Below, in pieces: positions 1-8,200 of a DNA stretch of 64,000 bases (the stretch's first letter is position 1; the number at the start of each line of letters is the position of its first letter). Below the pieces are notes generated by a model. It saw only the letters and a list, made by a program, of their open reading frames with translations. It did no database searches and was not told the DNA's origin. The stretch is taken from the NCBI RefSeq assembly GCF_009604375.1, contig NZ_WEGH01000001.1:930001-994000 (forward strand). The letters run 5' to 3'. The DNA comes from Actinomadura macrotermitis. GTDB taxonomy: Bacteria > Actinomycetota > Actinomycetes > Streptosporangiales > Streptosporangiaceae. Both the position numbers and the translations under genes were made by a program.

Positions 1-355
1 CGGCCTTGTCCTTGAGGGTGAGCGTGATGGCGATCGGCGCCTGGGGCAGGTCGCCGATCTGCGCCAGACCCGTCTTGCCACCGGTGGGGGTCATCTGCGC
101 GCTGCAGACCTCGCCCTTGCAGGGCTGGGGGACGGAATCCGTCGACGGGAGCAGCTCGACCTCGGAGGCGCGGCAGGTCGTACCCCAGCAGACCTGCATG
201 GCGGCCGTGGCGACCCTGGCCGCGTAGGGCGGCTCGATCCCCACGTTGACACCGCGCACGCCGGCCATCATGGTGCACTGCCGCCCCGCCTCGAAGGCCG
301 TGCTCCCGCAGGCCGTGAGGGCGGCGAGACAGGCCGCCACCGCGAAGACTCGCAT
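1..355 (-). CDS. Putative secreted lipoprotein, 3' end outside window
   Basis: The reading frame starts at the ATG at 355 and runs without a stop to base 1, so at least 118 residues are present and the C-terminus is missing. The first 16 residues form a short signal peptide ending in a lipobox (LTAC, Cys16), so the product should be lipid-anchored outside the membrane. The mature part has several further cysteines (in QCTMM, VCWGTTC, PCKGEVC), suggesting disulfides in an exported domain. I do not recognise the family. It is the gene downstream of dps on the same strand, separated from it by a terminator. Confidence 0.7.
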   Translation of the reverse strand, partial: MRVFAVAACLAALTACGSTAFEAGRQCTMMAGVRGVNVGIEPPYAARVATAAMQVCWGTTCRASEVELLPSTDSVPQPCKGEVCSAQMTPTGGKTGLAQIGDLPQAPIAITLTLKDKA

Positions 356-391
356 ATTCGGACCATAGCGAGAAAACAGCTCCACCGACGC

Positions 392-420
392 GAAAAGCCC
401 CGGCCTTGGGGGGCCGGGGC
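392..420 (-). terminator. Rho-independent terminator after dps
   Basis: Read on the minus strand, GCCCCGGCC, a short C-rich loop and GGCCGGGGC form a 9-bp stem followed by TTTTCG. It lies 15 bases past the dps stop codon and ahead of the lipoprotein start, so it should end dps transcription. It is one of few hairpins here with a short U-tract. Confidence 0.8.
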
Positions 421-434
421 GTTCGGTTCGCGGA

Positions 435-902
435 TCAGGTCTGGGCCTGGAACATCCAGTGCTGCTTCTCCAGCTCGGCCGTGATGCCGATGAGCAGGTC
501 CTGGGAGACCGGGTCCGGCTCGTCGGTGGCGGCGATGCGCTCCCGGAACCGGCCGATGATCTGCGCGAGCAGATCGGTCACCGCGGCCACGACCTTGTCG
601 TCGGCCAGATAGCCGGCCTCCAGCTGCGGCAGCTCGGACCGGTCGGCGACCGTGCGGGCGCGGCCGTCGGGGTTCACGCCGATGGCGATGGCGCGCTCGG
701 CCACCTCGTCCATCGACTGGCGGGCCAGGTCCACGACCTCGTCCAGATGCTCGTGCACGACCTTGAAGTTGCGGCCGGTGAGGTTCCAGTGCGCCTGCTT
801 GGCCAGCAGCGAGAGGTCGACCAGGTCGACCAGCGCCCCCTGCAGCGCCGTGCCGGCGGCCTTCTGGGCGGCCTCGTCGAGCGGGCTCTTGATCGTCGCC
901 AT
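435..902 (-). CDS. dps: Dps family DNA-protection / ferritin-like protein
   Basis: The product is 155 residues, the usual Dps length, and should form a four-helix bundle assembling into a dodecamer that oxidises and stores iron and shields DNA. The ferroxidase signature is visible: AKQAHWNLTG near residue 36, then HEHLDEVVDLARQSMDEVAERA around residues 50-70, supplying the His, Asp and Glu ligands of the inter-subunit site. A strong ribosome site (GGAAGGAG) precedes the ATG. It is monocistronic: a terminator follows it and it points away from clgR's far side. In this family expression is usually stress- or starvation-induced; no regulator site was identified. Confidence 0.93.
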   Translation of the reverse strand: MATIKSPLDEAAQKAAGTALQGALVDLVDLSLLAKQAHWNLTGRNFKVVHEHLDEVVDLARQSMDEVAERAIAIGVNPDGRARTVADRSELPQLEAGYLADDKVVAAVTDLLAQIIGRFRERIAATDEPDPVSQDLLIGITAELEKQHWMFQAQT

Positions 903-1026
903 GTCGGGGCTCCTTCCGCGCTGTGTCCGTTCGTTCCGTTACAACACGCAAGCGTCCCCGTTACTGCCCCGGATACGCGTGAGGCCGCCCACACCTCCCG
1001 TGGGGCGGCCACCGCATCGGACCCGG

Positions 1027-1383
1027 TCAGGCGGCCACCATGTCGGCGCGGAACTCGCCGGTGATCTCCTCGGGTGTGGCCGGAATGCTCTCGGACGTGA
1101 TGCGCTCGTGCTCGGGCGGCGCGCCCGCCATGACGGGCTCGTGCTGCAGCTCGGCGAGCGCCAGGGCGTCCGACACCTCACGAAGGACGTGGGACAGCGG
1201 CACCCCGAGCGCCTTGCAGATCGAAGCGAGCAGCTCCGACGACGCTTCCTTCTGCCCTCGTTCGACCTCGGAGAGGTAGCCGAGGGAAACCCGTGCCGCC
1301 GCGGAGACCTCGCGGAGGGTGCGTCCCTGGCGCAGCCGCAGCTGCCGCAGTACGTCACCGAGCAGCTGGCGAAGCAGGACCAT
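1027..1383 (-). CDS. clgR: ClgR-type XRE transcriptional activator of Clp protease genes
   Basis: The 118-residue protein has an N-terminal XRE helix-turn-helix (about residues 5-65) with the [21 protein letters not shown] segment typical of ClgR, and ends in VAA. In streptomycetes and corynebacteria ClgR activates clp and other stress genes, and a nonpolar C-terminus makes it a Clp substrate; the VAA end here fits. The ATG at 1383 was chosen over an in-frame upstream GTG/ATG because GAGGGAGG lies just before it. It follows cinA on the same strand, the usual actinobacterial order (cinA, clgR, then recA); recA itself is not in the window. Confidence 0.88.
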   Translation of the reverse strand: MVLLRQLLGDVLRQLRLRQGRTLREVSAAARVSLGYLSEVERGQKEASSELLASICKALGVPLSHVLREVSDALALAELQHEPVMAGAPPEHERITSESIPATPEEITGEFRADMVAA

Positions 1384-1469
1384 CGTCTCGCTCCCTCCCT
1401 CAGTTCGGACCATCTGCCGCTTCCACCGTACCCGCCCGGGCGGTGGCCGTGGCAGACCGTCGATTTCGT

Positions 1470-1482
1470 GTTCGCTCGGAAC
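1470..1482. promoter_or_regulatory. Candidate operator upstream of clgR
   Basis: An inverted repeat GTTC-N5-GAAC lies about 90 bp upstream of the clgR start, in the cinA-clgR gap. ClgR boxes use GTTCG/CGAAC-type half-sites, but with a longer spacing than here, so autoregulation is only a suggestion. Confidence 0.35.
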
Positions 1483-1500
1483 GTAACGCTGTAATCAGCC

Positions 1501-2772
1501 CTACTCTTCCCGATCTTCTTGAGCGTGCTGCGTTCCCGGCTGTCCGTCAAGTCCGAGCAGAGCACGTCGTAGCTGCTCAAGTGCGTGCACCACGGTCATC
1601 TGGCGGATCACCCCGCGCATCTCCGGACCGGTCCCGTTCACCGCGAGTTGCGGATCGGTCACGATCGGCTCACCATCGGGTCCGGCCAGCCCGATATAAA
1701 CGGTGCCGACCGGTTCGCCGTCCTGCGGCTCGGGGCCCGCGACACCGGTCACCGCGATGCCGTAGGTGGTGCCGAGCAGGCCGCGGACGCCGGCCGCCAT
1801 CGCCGCCGCCACGTCGGGGTGGACGGCGCCGTGCTCCTCCAGCAGCTCGGCGGGCACGCCGAGGAGCCGGTGCTTCTGCTCGGTCGCGTAGGTCACCACG
1901 CCGCCGGCGTAGGTGACCGAGGAGCCCGGCGCCCGGGTCAGCTCCGCGCCGATGAGGCCGCCCGTCAGCGACTCGGCGGTCGCGACGGTGGCGTCCCGGT
2001 CGATCAGCAGCCGGTGCACCACGGTGGCCAGGTCGTCGTCGCCGGCGCCGTAGACGGCGTCGCCGAGCAGCTCGCGGGCCTTGGCCTCGGCCTCGTCGAC
2101 GCGCCCCTCGGGCGCGGTGATGCGGACGCTCACGGTGCCGGGGTCGGGCAGGTAGGCCAGCCGCACGCCGTCCATGGCCTCCACGGGCGCCAGCGCGGTC
2201 GCGATGACCGACTCCCACACGCACGCCGTGCGCAGCGTCCGGCGGACGAGGCGGAGCGGCCCGGCGAGCTCGGGCAGCACCACCTCCTCCATGATGGCGC
2301 GCATCTCGTAGGGGACGCCGGGCAGCGCGTAGGCCACGCCGCCGGGCAGCTCGACCCGCAGTCCCGGCGCGCTGCCCGCGGAGTTGTCCAGCACCCGCGC
2401 GCCCTCGGGGACCTCGGCCATCCGCAGGGCCATCGGCTTCAGCTCCCGCCCGGACCTGTCGGCGCGCTCGCGCAGCCGCTTCTCCAGGGCCGGGTCGCGG
2501 ACGAGGGCGGCGCCCGCCGCCTTGGCGAGCGCGTCGCGGGTGAGGTCGTCGTAGGTGGGGCCGAGGCCGCCGGTGGTGATGACGGCGTCGGCGCGGCCGA
2601 GGGCCGCCTCGACCGCCTCCACGATGACGTCCAGTTCGTCGCCGACGACGACACTGCGGGTGACGTCCACGCCGTGGTCGGCCAGCCGCCGGCCGAGCCA
2701 GGCGGCGTTGCCGTTGACCGTGTCGCCGATGAGCAGTTCGTCCCCGATGGTGAGCAGTTCGACCCGCATCAC
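1501..2772 (-). CDS. cinA: CinA family protein: molybdopterin-binding domain plus nicotinamide-nucleotide amidase
   Basis: The 423-residue product has the full CinA architecture. The N-terminal MoaB/MogA-like domain (about residues 1-170) carries LLIGDTVNGNAAWLG and TGGLGPTYDD; the C-terminal CinA domain (about 255-415) carries AESLTGGLIGAELTRAPGSS and VTGVAGPEP. The C-terminal domain deamidates nicotinamide mononucleotide in the pyridine-nucleotide salvage cycle; the N-terminal part can act as an ADP-ribose pyrophosphatase in homologs. It follows pgsA in the conserved order although the STAS, YndJ and DUF1990 genes are inserted between. The start is ATG at 2772. Confidence 0.92.
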   Translation of the reverse strand: MMRVELLTIGDELLIGDTVNGNAAWLGRRLADHGVDVTRSVVVGDELDVIVEAVEAALGRADAVITTGGLGPTYDDLTRDALAKAAGAALVRDPALEKRLRERADRSGRELKPMALRMAEVPEGARVLDNSAGSAPGLRVELPGGVAYALPGVPYEMRAIMEEVVLPELAGPLRLVRRTLRTACVWESVIATALAPVEAMDGVRLAYLPDPGTVSVRITAPEGRVDEAEAKARELLGDAVYGAGDDDLATVVHRLLIDRDATVATAESLTGGLIGAELTRAPGSSVTYAGGVVTYATEQKHRLLGVPAELLEEHGAVHPDVAAAMAAGVRGLLGTTYGIAVTGVAGPEPQDGEPVGTVYIGLAGPDGEPIVTDPQLAVNGTGPEMRGVIRQMTVVHALEQLRRALLGLDGQPGTQHAQEDREE

Positions 2773-3167
2773 GTCCGCCTCCCGTTCGTCGTGCCTGCCA
2801 GACGGAATGCCTGCCTGACGAATTTACCGGGGACGGACGCGATGCTCCTGCTGGTGGGCCGGTGCGGCGGGCTCACTGCGGTCGATCGTCGCCTACAGCA
2901 GCGTCCGGCCTCCGCGCAGTGTGTCCGAGGTCGGGTGCAGTCTCGGCCTGCGCGCGGGCCGGCAGCGCCCCGCCGACCCGATGAGGCCGGACTCGGGCCA
3001 CTGAGAAGCGCGAAGCGACCGGTCCGCAGAGCGCATAAAGCCTTTCAGCCTGCTCTCTGGAAAAGAGTTGTCCTATAGCAACCGATGAGGGGATCACTCG
3101 ACGATGGACAGGGACGCTCGGGAACACAGCGAAAGCGCACATCACCGAGAATCCACAGGTACTCGCC
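2773..3167. other. Gene-free stretch upstream of cinA
   Basis: No reading frame on either strand has convincing codon use here, and the part from about 3030 onward is visibly richer in A+T than its surroundings. The cinA promoter should lie at the left end. I see no tRNA, strong hairpin or operator. It could be the remains of a decayed gene. Confidence 0.4.
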
Positions 3168-3299
3168 CTAGGGCCGTGACCGCAGACCGGGTTGGTAGTG
3201 CTGCCGCATGACCAGCGGCACCACTTCGCTATAGCGTTCGGCCAACCTCGGAAAACGCTTTTCGCCTTCCACCGCGGCACTTTCGGAAAGGGCGGTCAT
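3168..3299 (-). CDS. Possible small protein, 43 residues
   Basis: A short frame starts at the ATG at 3299 (an upstream ATG at 3314 would add five residues) with GGAG four to five bases before it. The product is charged and probably helical (SESAAVEGEKRFPRLAERY) and I do not recognise it. It lies just downstream of the DUF1990 gene on the same strand, so it could be cotranscribed. The only support is the ribosome site and plausible amino-acid composition; it may be spurious. Confidence 0.3.
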   Translation of the reverse strand: MTALSESAAVEGEKRFPRLAERYSEVVPLVMRQHYQPGLRSRP

Positions 3300-3331
3300 G
3301 AGACTCCGCACCATGCCGGGATCGCCGGCGC

Positions 3332-3847
3332 CTACTTCTGACGCGCCAGTCTCCGCAGGACGGCTCCGCAACGACGCGCGTAGGCCCGCTGCAGGAAGGG
3401 GACCAGCGGGCCCGCGAGCCGGGCCAGGCGTGACGCGGGGACGCTGAAGGCGGTGACGGTCAGCCACACCTCCCCCTCGTCGTCCATGTGGACGACGAAC
3501 GACTCCTCGCCGCGCTCGGGGTGACCCGGAAGGGTCCCGTACGCCCACCCGGCCCGCTTCTCCTCCTCCTGCGTCCAGATGATGCGGCAGGGCGCCCAGA
3601 GGCGGAGCGGGCCGATCCCGAGGCCGATCACGACGCCGACGCCCGGCGCCGCCCGCCGGGCGGTCGCCTTCACCACGACGGGGATGGCCCGGTGCATCCA
3701 GAACTCCATCAGGGCGTCGGCGGCGTCGGCCATGACGTCCGGCCCCTCGCCGATCAGCGTGCGCACCCGCATGTGGCCGTATCCGGCGGGCAGGTCGAGC
3801 GTCCTGGTCGCCCCGACCTGCTCGTAGGTGAAGTCCTGCGTGGTCAT
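3332..3847 (-). CDS. DUF1990 family protein
   Basis: The 171-residue product matches the DUF1990 family: YEQVGATRTL near the N-terminus, then a core with VVIGLGIGPLRLWAPCRI and a TLPGHPERGEESFVV segment typical of these small beta-rich proteins of unknown chemistry. There is no signal peptide or membrane segment. The start at 3847 overlaps the stop of the YndJ gene as ATGA, so the two are translationally coupled. YndJ and DUF1990 are known to occur as neighbours or fusions, which supports both calls and a shared function. Confidence 0.85.
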   Translation of the reverse strand: MTTQDFTYEQVGATRTLDLPAGYGHMRVRTLIGEGPDVMADAADALMEFWMHRAIPVVVKATARRAAPGVGVVIGLGIGPLRLWAPCRIIWTQEEEKRAGWAYGTLPGHPERGEESFVVHMDDEGEVWLTVTAFSVPASRLARLAGPLVPFLQRAYARRCGAVLRRLARQK

Positions 3848-4638
3848 CCCTGTCCCCTTTGTAGACGGCGCCATGCCAGCATGCCGCAGAGCCCGAACCC
3901 GAACGCGTTGCCGGCCCCGTGCGTCGCCGCCATCCAGGCCAGCGACGGATGGGGCAGGCCGGAGGCCTCGCCGAGCGCCCAGCTGAGCGCCAGCGTCATC
4001 GTGGCGGCCAGCACCGCGGCCGACACGAGCAGCAGCGCCCGGGTGACCCGGTCGTCCGGCCGCACGTCGCGCCAGGTGATCCAGCCGACCAGCCACATCC
4101 CGGCCGACAGCACGACCGCTCCCGCGAACTCGACCCACTCACCGGTGAAGTACCCCGCGAGCACCAGCAGGGTCCCGGCCGGGACGGTCGCCGCCGCCGC
4201 GCCCCGGCCCCGGCGCGCCGTCCGCGCCACCAGGCCGGCCGTCAGCGCGGCGGCGAAGCCCGCGAAGTGGAAGTGCGCCACGGTGAGCGTGAGGATCTTC
4301 AGTGAGAAGCCGAACAGCGGGTGCCCGCCGCGCTCGGCCACCAGCGCGGTCGCCGCGATCACCGGCATGACCAGCGCGGTGGCGACCGCCGCCTCGGTCA
4401 CGCCGGCCCGCCGGTGGCGGCGCACCGCCTGCGCGGCCAGCACCAGGGCGGCGGCCGCGTAGCAGGCGGCGAGGGCGGTGGCCAGCGGGCCGCGCGGCAG
4501 CCAGAGCGAGACCGCGCCGGCGGCCGCACCCGGCCACCAGGCGTGCCGGACGGCCGGCGGGACGCCGGCCAGCCCGGTTCCGAGCGGGACGACCAGCAGC
4601 ATGCCGGTCATGACGATGACGTTCACCAGCACGCCCAT
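3844..4638 (-). CDS. YndJ-like multi-pass membrane protein
   Basis: The 264-residue protein is almost entirely hydrophobic, with about eight predicted membrane segments. It carries the YndJ signature around FSLKILTLTVAHFHFAGFAA, which puts two histidines in a membrane helix, and a later ATHGAGNAFGFG motif. Function is unknown; the intramembrane histidines could bind metal or haem, but that is only a guess. It is the first gene of a two-gene operon with DUF1990. GGAGG lies just upstream of the ATG. Two GAAC-NN-GTTC palindromes precede it, suggesting tight repression by a TetR-type protein not encoded nearby. Confidence 0.85.
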   Translation of the reverse strand: MGVLVNVIVMTGMLLVVPLGTGLAGVPPAVRHAWWPGAAAGAVSLWLPRGPLATALAACYAAAALVLAAQAVRRHRRAGVTEAAVATALVMPVIAATALVAERGGHPLFGFSLKILTLTVAHFHFAGFAAALTAGLVARTARRGRGAAAATVPAGTLLVLAGYFTGEWVEFAGAVVLSAGMWLVGWITWRDVRPDDRVTRALLLVSAAVLAATMTLALSWALGEASGLPHPSLAWMAATHGAGNAFGFGLCGMLAWRRLQRGQG

Positions 4639-4652
4639 CGGGCCTCCTAGAT

Positions 4653-4697
4653 TTGAACCCGTTCAAGAGTGAGCCTAGCGTAACCTGAACGCGTTCA
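4653..4697. promoter_or_regulatory. Twin palindromic operator upstream of the yndJ-DUF1990 operon
   Basis: Two near-identical palindromes occur: TTGAACCCGTTCAA at 4653-4666 and CTGAACGCGTTCAA at 4685-4698. Both have the core GAAC-NN-GTTC. Their centres are 32 bp apart, about three helical turns, so two dimers would bind the same DNA face. Minus-strand -10-like TAGGCT/TACGCT hexamers lie between them, so occupancy should block the operon promoter. The pattern is typical of TetR-family operators. Confidence 0.65.
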
Positions 4698-4789
4698 AAA
4701 ACACGGAGAGTACTTCCAGCGGCCGGAACGGGACTATTGTCGTCCTGCAAGCGCCGCCGCCACTGCGGGACGCCCTCCGGAGGAGCCGC

Positions 4790-5158
4790 ATGACCCAGCT
4801 GCACATCACCGTCCGCGCCGTGGGCGGTGTCACCGTCATCGCGCTGGCCGGCGAGCTGGACCTGACCGTGAGCGGCCAGGTCGATGACGCGGTGCGCGCC
4901 GCGCAGCAGGACGCCGACCACCCGCACCTGGTCCTGGACCTGTCCCACCTGCGGTTCATGGACTCGGCGGGCCTGACCGTCACGATGCAGGCCTACCGGC
5001 GCGCGGCGGCGAACCGCACCTACTTCGCGCTCACCGGGCTGAGCCCGGGGACGCGGCGCGTGCTGGAGATCTCCGGGCTGGACGGGTACTTCACGATCCA
5101 CCCGACCCTGGCCGAGGCCCTCACCGCCGCCCCGGACGGCGCCGCCTCGTTGCCCTAG
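4790..5158 (+). CDS. STAS-domain anti-sigma factor antagonist
   Basis: The 122-residue protein is a single STAS domain of the SpoIIAA/RsbV type. The motif LRFMDSAGL contains the conserved Ser59 that a partner anti-sigma kinase would phosphorylate, releasing or trapping a sigma factor by partner switching. GGAGGAGCC precedes the ATG. No anti-sigma kinase or sigma-factor gene is adjacent, so its partner is elsewhere. It is the only plus-strand gene among minus-strand neighbours and converges on pgsA, so it is probably transcribed alone. Confidence 0.9.
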   Translation: MTQLHITVRAVGGVTVIALAGELDLTVSGQVDDAVRAAQQDADHPHLVLDLSHLRFMDSAGLTVTMQAYRRAAANRTYFALTGLSPGTRRVLEISGLDGYFTIHPTLAEALTAAPDGAASLP

Positions 5159-5198
5159 GGAAGCCGTCCCGGGGAAAGGGGGGCCTGGCCGGCGGCGC

Positions 5199-5795
5199 TC
5201 ATGCCGCCCGGGCCTCGCTGCGCATCCGCCACGCCTGCACGAGGTAGTCCACGCCCGTGACGACGGTGACGACGACCGCCGCCGCCATCAGCGGCCAGCG
5301 GATCAGGTCCAGCGGCCCGGGCAGGATGTAGAACCCGATCGCCAGGATCTGCAGCATCGTCTTCAGCTTGCCGCCCTTGCTCGCCGGGATCACCCCGTAG
5401 CGGATGACGACGAAGCGCAGCAGGGTGATGCCGATCTCGCGGACCAGGATCACCGCGGGCACCCACCACCACAGCTCGCCGAGGACGGCCAGGCTGATCA
5501 GCGCCGCGCCGGTGAGGGCCTTGTCGGCGATCGGGTCGGCGATCTTGCCGAAGTCGGTGACCCAGCCGTACTTGCGCGCCAGATCACCGTCGATCTTGTC
5601 GGTCACCGAGGCGGCCGCGAAGACCGCGAACGCCGCCAGGCGCCAGCCGGTGCCGTCCAGGAACAGCAGCCACACGAACAGCGGGACGAGCGCGATGCGC
5701 AGCATCGTCAGCAGGTTGGCGATGTTGTAGACGCTCGGCGGCGTGCCGAGCGGCTCGGGCGTGCCCGCCACCGGGTCCGGGGCGCCGGCGATCAT
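5199..5795 (-). CDS. pgsA: CDP-diacylglycerol--glycerol-3-phosphate 3-phosphatidyltransferase
   Basis: The 198-residue integral membrane enzyme makes phosphatidylglycerophosphate, the first committed step to phosphatidylglycerol and cardiolipin. The CDP-alcohol phosphotransferase signature is intact: DKIDGDLAR, eight residues, then GKIADPIAD. About five membrane helices are visible. The ATG at 5795 overlaps the rimO stop (ATGA), and the rimO-pgsA-cinA order is conserved in actinobacteria. Some actinobacterial homologs make phosphatidylinositol phosphate instead, but the rimO context supports PgsA. Confidence 0.9.
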   Translation of the reverse strand: MIAGAPDPVAGTPEPLGTPPSVYNIANLLTMLRIALVPLFVWLLFLDGTGWRLAAFAVFAAASVTDKIDGDLARKYGWVTDFGKIADPIADKALTGAALISLAVLGELWWWVPAVILVREIGITLLRFVVIRYGVIPASKGGKLKTMLQILAIGFYILPGPLDLIRWPLMAAAVVVTVVTGVDYLVQAWRMRSEARAA

Positions 5796-7204
5796 GCGGG
5801 ATCCGCCACGAGGTCCACGCCGTCGCTGTCCACGACCACCACCGGGACGAACGAGCCGATGGCCAGGCCCTCGCCGCGCACCAGGACGGTGCCGTCGACC
5901 TCGGGGGCCTGGTGCTCCGCGCGGCCCTCGTACTGGCCGTTCTCGGTCTTCTCCTCGACCAGGACCGTCAGCCCGGTGCCGATGCGGTCCTCGGCGCGCT
6001 GGGCCGTCAGCTCCTCGGCGAGCGCCGACAGCTCCTCGACGCGGCGGGCGATCTCGCCCGGGTCGACCTTGCCGGGCAGGTTCGCGGCCTCGGTGCCGTC
6101 CTCGTCGGAGTAGCCGAACACCCCGATCGCGTCCATCCGGGCGCCGGTGAGGAACTCGGCCAGCTCCTCGAAGTCATCCTCGGACTCCCCCGGGAAGCCG
6201 ACGATGAAGTTGGACCGCACGCCCGCCTCCGGCGCCTGCGCGCGGATCTGCTCCAGCAGCTCCAGGAACCGCTCGCGGTCGCCGAAGCGGCGCATGGAGC
6301 GCAGCACCGGGCCGCTGGCGTGCTGGAACGACAGGTCGAAGTAGGGCACGACGCCGGGCGTCGAGCAGATCGCCTCGATCAGCCCCGGGCGCAGCTCGGC
6401 CGGCTGCAGGTAGCTGACCCGGACCCGCTCGATGCCCTCGACGGCGGCCAACCGCGGCAGCAGCTTCTCCAGGGCGCGCAGGTCGCCCAGGTCCTTGCCG
6501 TAGGAGGTGGAGTTCTCGCTGACCAGCACCAGCTCGCGCACGTCGTGCCCGGCGAGCCAGCGGGCCTCCTCCAGCACCTCCGCCGGCGGCCGCGACACGT
6601 ACGCGCCGCGGAAGGCGGGGATGGCGCAGAACGTGCAGCGCCGGTCGCAGCCCGAGGCGAGCTTCAGCGGCGCGACCGGGCCGCCGCCGAGGCGGCGCCG
6701 CAGCACCCGGGGGCCGCTCGCGGGCGCCAGTCCCTCGGGCAGCTCGTCGCCGTGGCCGGGGACCGCCACCGCGGCGGCGGAGGCGTGCCGCTCCACCGGG
6801 CTGATCGGCAGCAGCGTGCGGCGGTCGCGCGGGGTGTGCGCCGCGTGCCGGCGGCCCGCCATCACGTCGTCCAGGCGCGCGCCGATGTCGGTGTAGTCGT
6901 CGAAGCCGAGCACCGCGTCGGCCTCGGGCAGCGACTCGGCCAGCTCGGCGCCGTAGCGCTCGGCCATGCACCCGGCGGCGACCACCTTGGCGCCGGAGTC
7001 GTGCGCGGCCAGCAGCGTGTCGATGGAGTCCTTCTTGGCCGCGTCGATGAAGCCGCAGGTGTTCACCACGACCACGTCGGCGCCCTCGGCGGATTCGGCC
7101 AGATCCCATCCGGCGCCCTCCATGCGGGCGGCGAGCTCTTCGGAGTCGACCTCGTTGCGGGCGCATCCGAGCGTGACGAGGTTGACCTTGCGGCGAGTGG
7201 ACAT
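5792..7204 (-). CDS. rimO: Ribosomal protein S12 methylthiotransferase RimO
   Basis: This radical-SAM enzyme methylthiolates a conserved Asp of ribosomal protein S12. The N-terminal UPF0004 domain has the three cluster-binding cysteines ([22 protein letters not shown]). The radical-SAM core has [11 protein letters not shown] (CxxxCxxC), and a C-terminal TRAM domain follows. The ATG at 7204 is preferred to an upstream in-frame GTG/ATG because it begins directly at the conserved [13 protein letters not shown] sequence. An insertion of about 40 residues rich in Ala, Arg and Gly separates the first domain from the radical-SAM core. It is coupled to pgsA by an ATGA overlap. Confidence 0.93.
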   Translation of the reverse strand: MSTRRKVNLVTLGCARNEVDSEELAARMEGAGWDLAESAEGADVVVVNTCGFIDAAKKDSIDTLLAAHDSGAKVVAAGCMAERYGAELAESLPEADAVLGFDDYTDIGARLDDVMAGRRHAAHTPRDRRTLLPISPVERHASAAAVAVPGHGDELPEGLAPASGPRVLRRRLGGGPVAPLKLASGCDRRCTFCAIPAFRGAYVSRPPAEVLEEARWLAGHDVRELVLVSENSTSYGKDLGDLRALEKLLPRLAAVEGIERVRVSYLQPAELRPGLIEAICSTPGVVPYFDLSFQHASGPVLRSMRRFGDRERFLELLEQIRAQAPEAGVRSNFIVGFPGESEDDFEELAEFLTGARMDAIGVFGYSDEDGTEAANLPGKVDPGEIARRVEELSALAEELTAQRAEDRIGTGLTVLVEEKTENGQYEGRAEHQAPEVDGTVLVRGEGLAIGSFVPVVVVDSDGVDLVADPA

Positions 7205-7300
7205 GTCCCTAAGGTAGTGGGCGCGGGCCGCTGGACGGACCACCGGGCGAGGTTGCGCGCGAAGTCGCCGGGGCCGCCGCAGGCGCCCGGGGCGGGGCCA

Positions 7301-8035
7301 TCAGGCCTCCTCGGGCCCGCGCGGGGTGAAGGCCAGGCGCAGCGACTCGCCGCGGTGCCCCGGCGTGCCGAGGTCCTTGCCGTTGACGGTGAGCCGCAGG
7401 CCGCCGCCGCTGCCGATCACGATCGTGATCTTCTTCTTGGCCGTCCAGTCCTTGCTGCCGCCCTTGTCGATCACGCCGGTGAACAGCTGCTTGCCCTTGT
7501 CCCCGCGCACGTTCACCCACGTGCCGCGGCGCGCCTTGACCTGCAGCGTGACCTCCTTGCGGGGCGCCGGCGAGGTCGGGGCGGCGGACGGCCGCGCGGA
7601 CGGAGAGGCCGGCGGGGCGACCGCGACCTGCTGGGCGGTGTGGTGCTCGCCCCGGTCGCCGGCGACCAGCTGGACCACCCCGATCGCCACCAGCATCACC
7701 AGCGCGAGCCCCATCGCGGCGCTCCAGTTCGCGGTCCGGCGCTCGTGGAAGACCACCGGCCGCTCGGGCTCGAACGCCCGCGCGGCCGACAGCGGCTGCG
7801 GGGCGCCGCCGTGCGCGTCGTCGTAGGCGCGCACCAGCGGCTCGGGGTCGACGCCGACGACCCGGGCGATGCTGCGGATGTGGCCGCGGGCGTAGAAGTC
7901 GCCCCCGCAGGCGGTGAAGTCGTCGTGCTCGATGCCGCGGATCACGGTCTCCCGGATCCGGGTCCGCAAGCTCACCTGGGTGATCGTGAGACCCGCCCGA
8001 TGACGCTCGTCCGCCAAGGTCTCACCGATGCTCAC
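7301..8035 (-). CDS. RodZ-like membrane-anchored helix-turn-helix protein
   Basis: The 244-residue product has a cytoplasmic HTH_25 domain (residues 1-75, ITQVSLRTRIRETVIRGIE), a linker, one membrane segment (AAMGLALVMLVAIGVVQLV) and an extracytoplasmic DUF4115-type domain. This is the RodZ architecture; RodZ links the morphogenetic machinery to the envelope, although in coccoid or mycelial actinobacteria the role is less clear. The GTG at 8035 was chosen because GGAGGGAGG lies five bases upstream and the encoded sequence begins at the HTH. The ftsK-rodZ-rimO-pgsA order is typical of actinobacteria. Confidence 0.85.
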   Translation of the reverse strand: MSIGETLADERHRAGLTITQVSLRTRIRETVIRGIEHDDFTACGGDFYARGHIRSIARVVGVDPEPLVRAYDDAHGGAPQPLSAARAFEPERPVVFHERRTANWSAAMGLALVMLVAIGVVQLVAGDRGEHHTAQQVAVAPPASPSARPSAAPTSPAPRKEVTLQVKARRGTWVNVRGDKGKQLFTGVIDKGGSKDWTAKKKITIVIGSGGGLRLTVNGKDLGTPGHRGESLRLAFTPRGPEEA

Positions 8036-8200
8036 GCGAGCCTCCCTCCAACGCTGCGGCCACCTCAGTCTAGAAACGGGAATGCCCGCCCAGCGAGCGG
8101 CAACACGCTCGAAACAGGGCAAGATTTCGCATCATTCCGGCCATGCCAGACCGGACACCCGCCGGGTCGCCGGCCCGCTGCGCCATGATCGGGATATCGC

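Noticed and set aside
2873..3280. Minus-strand frame of 135 codons upstream of cinA
   Set aside because: No ribosome site, irregular codon use and no recognisable sequence. It overlaps a more plausible small frame at 3168-3299.
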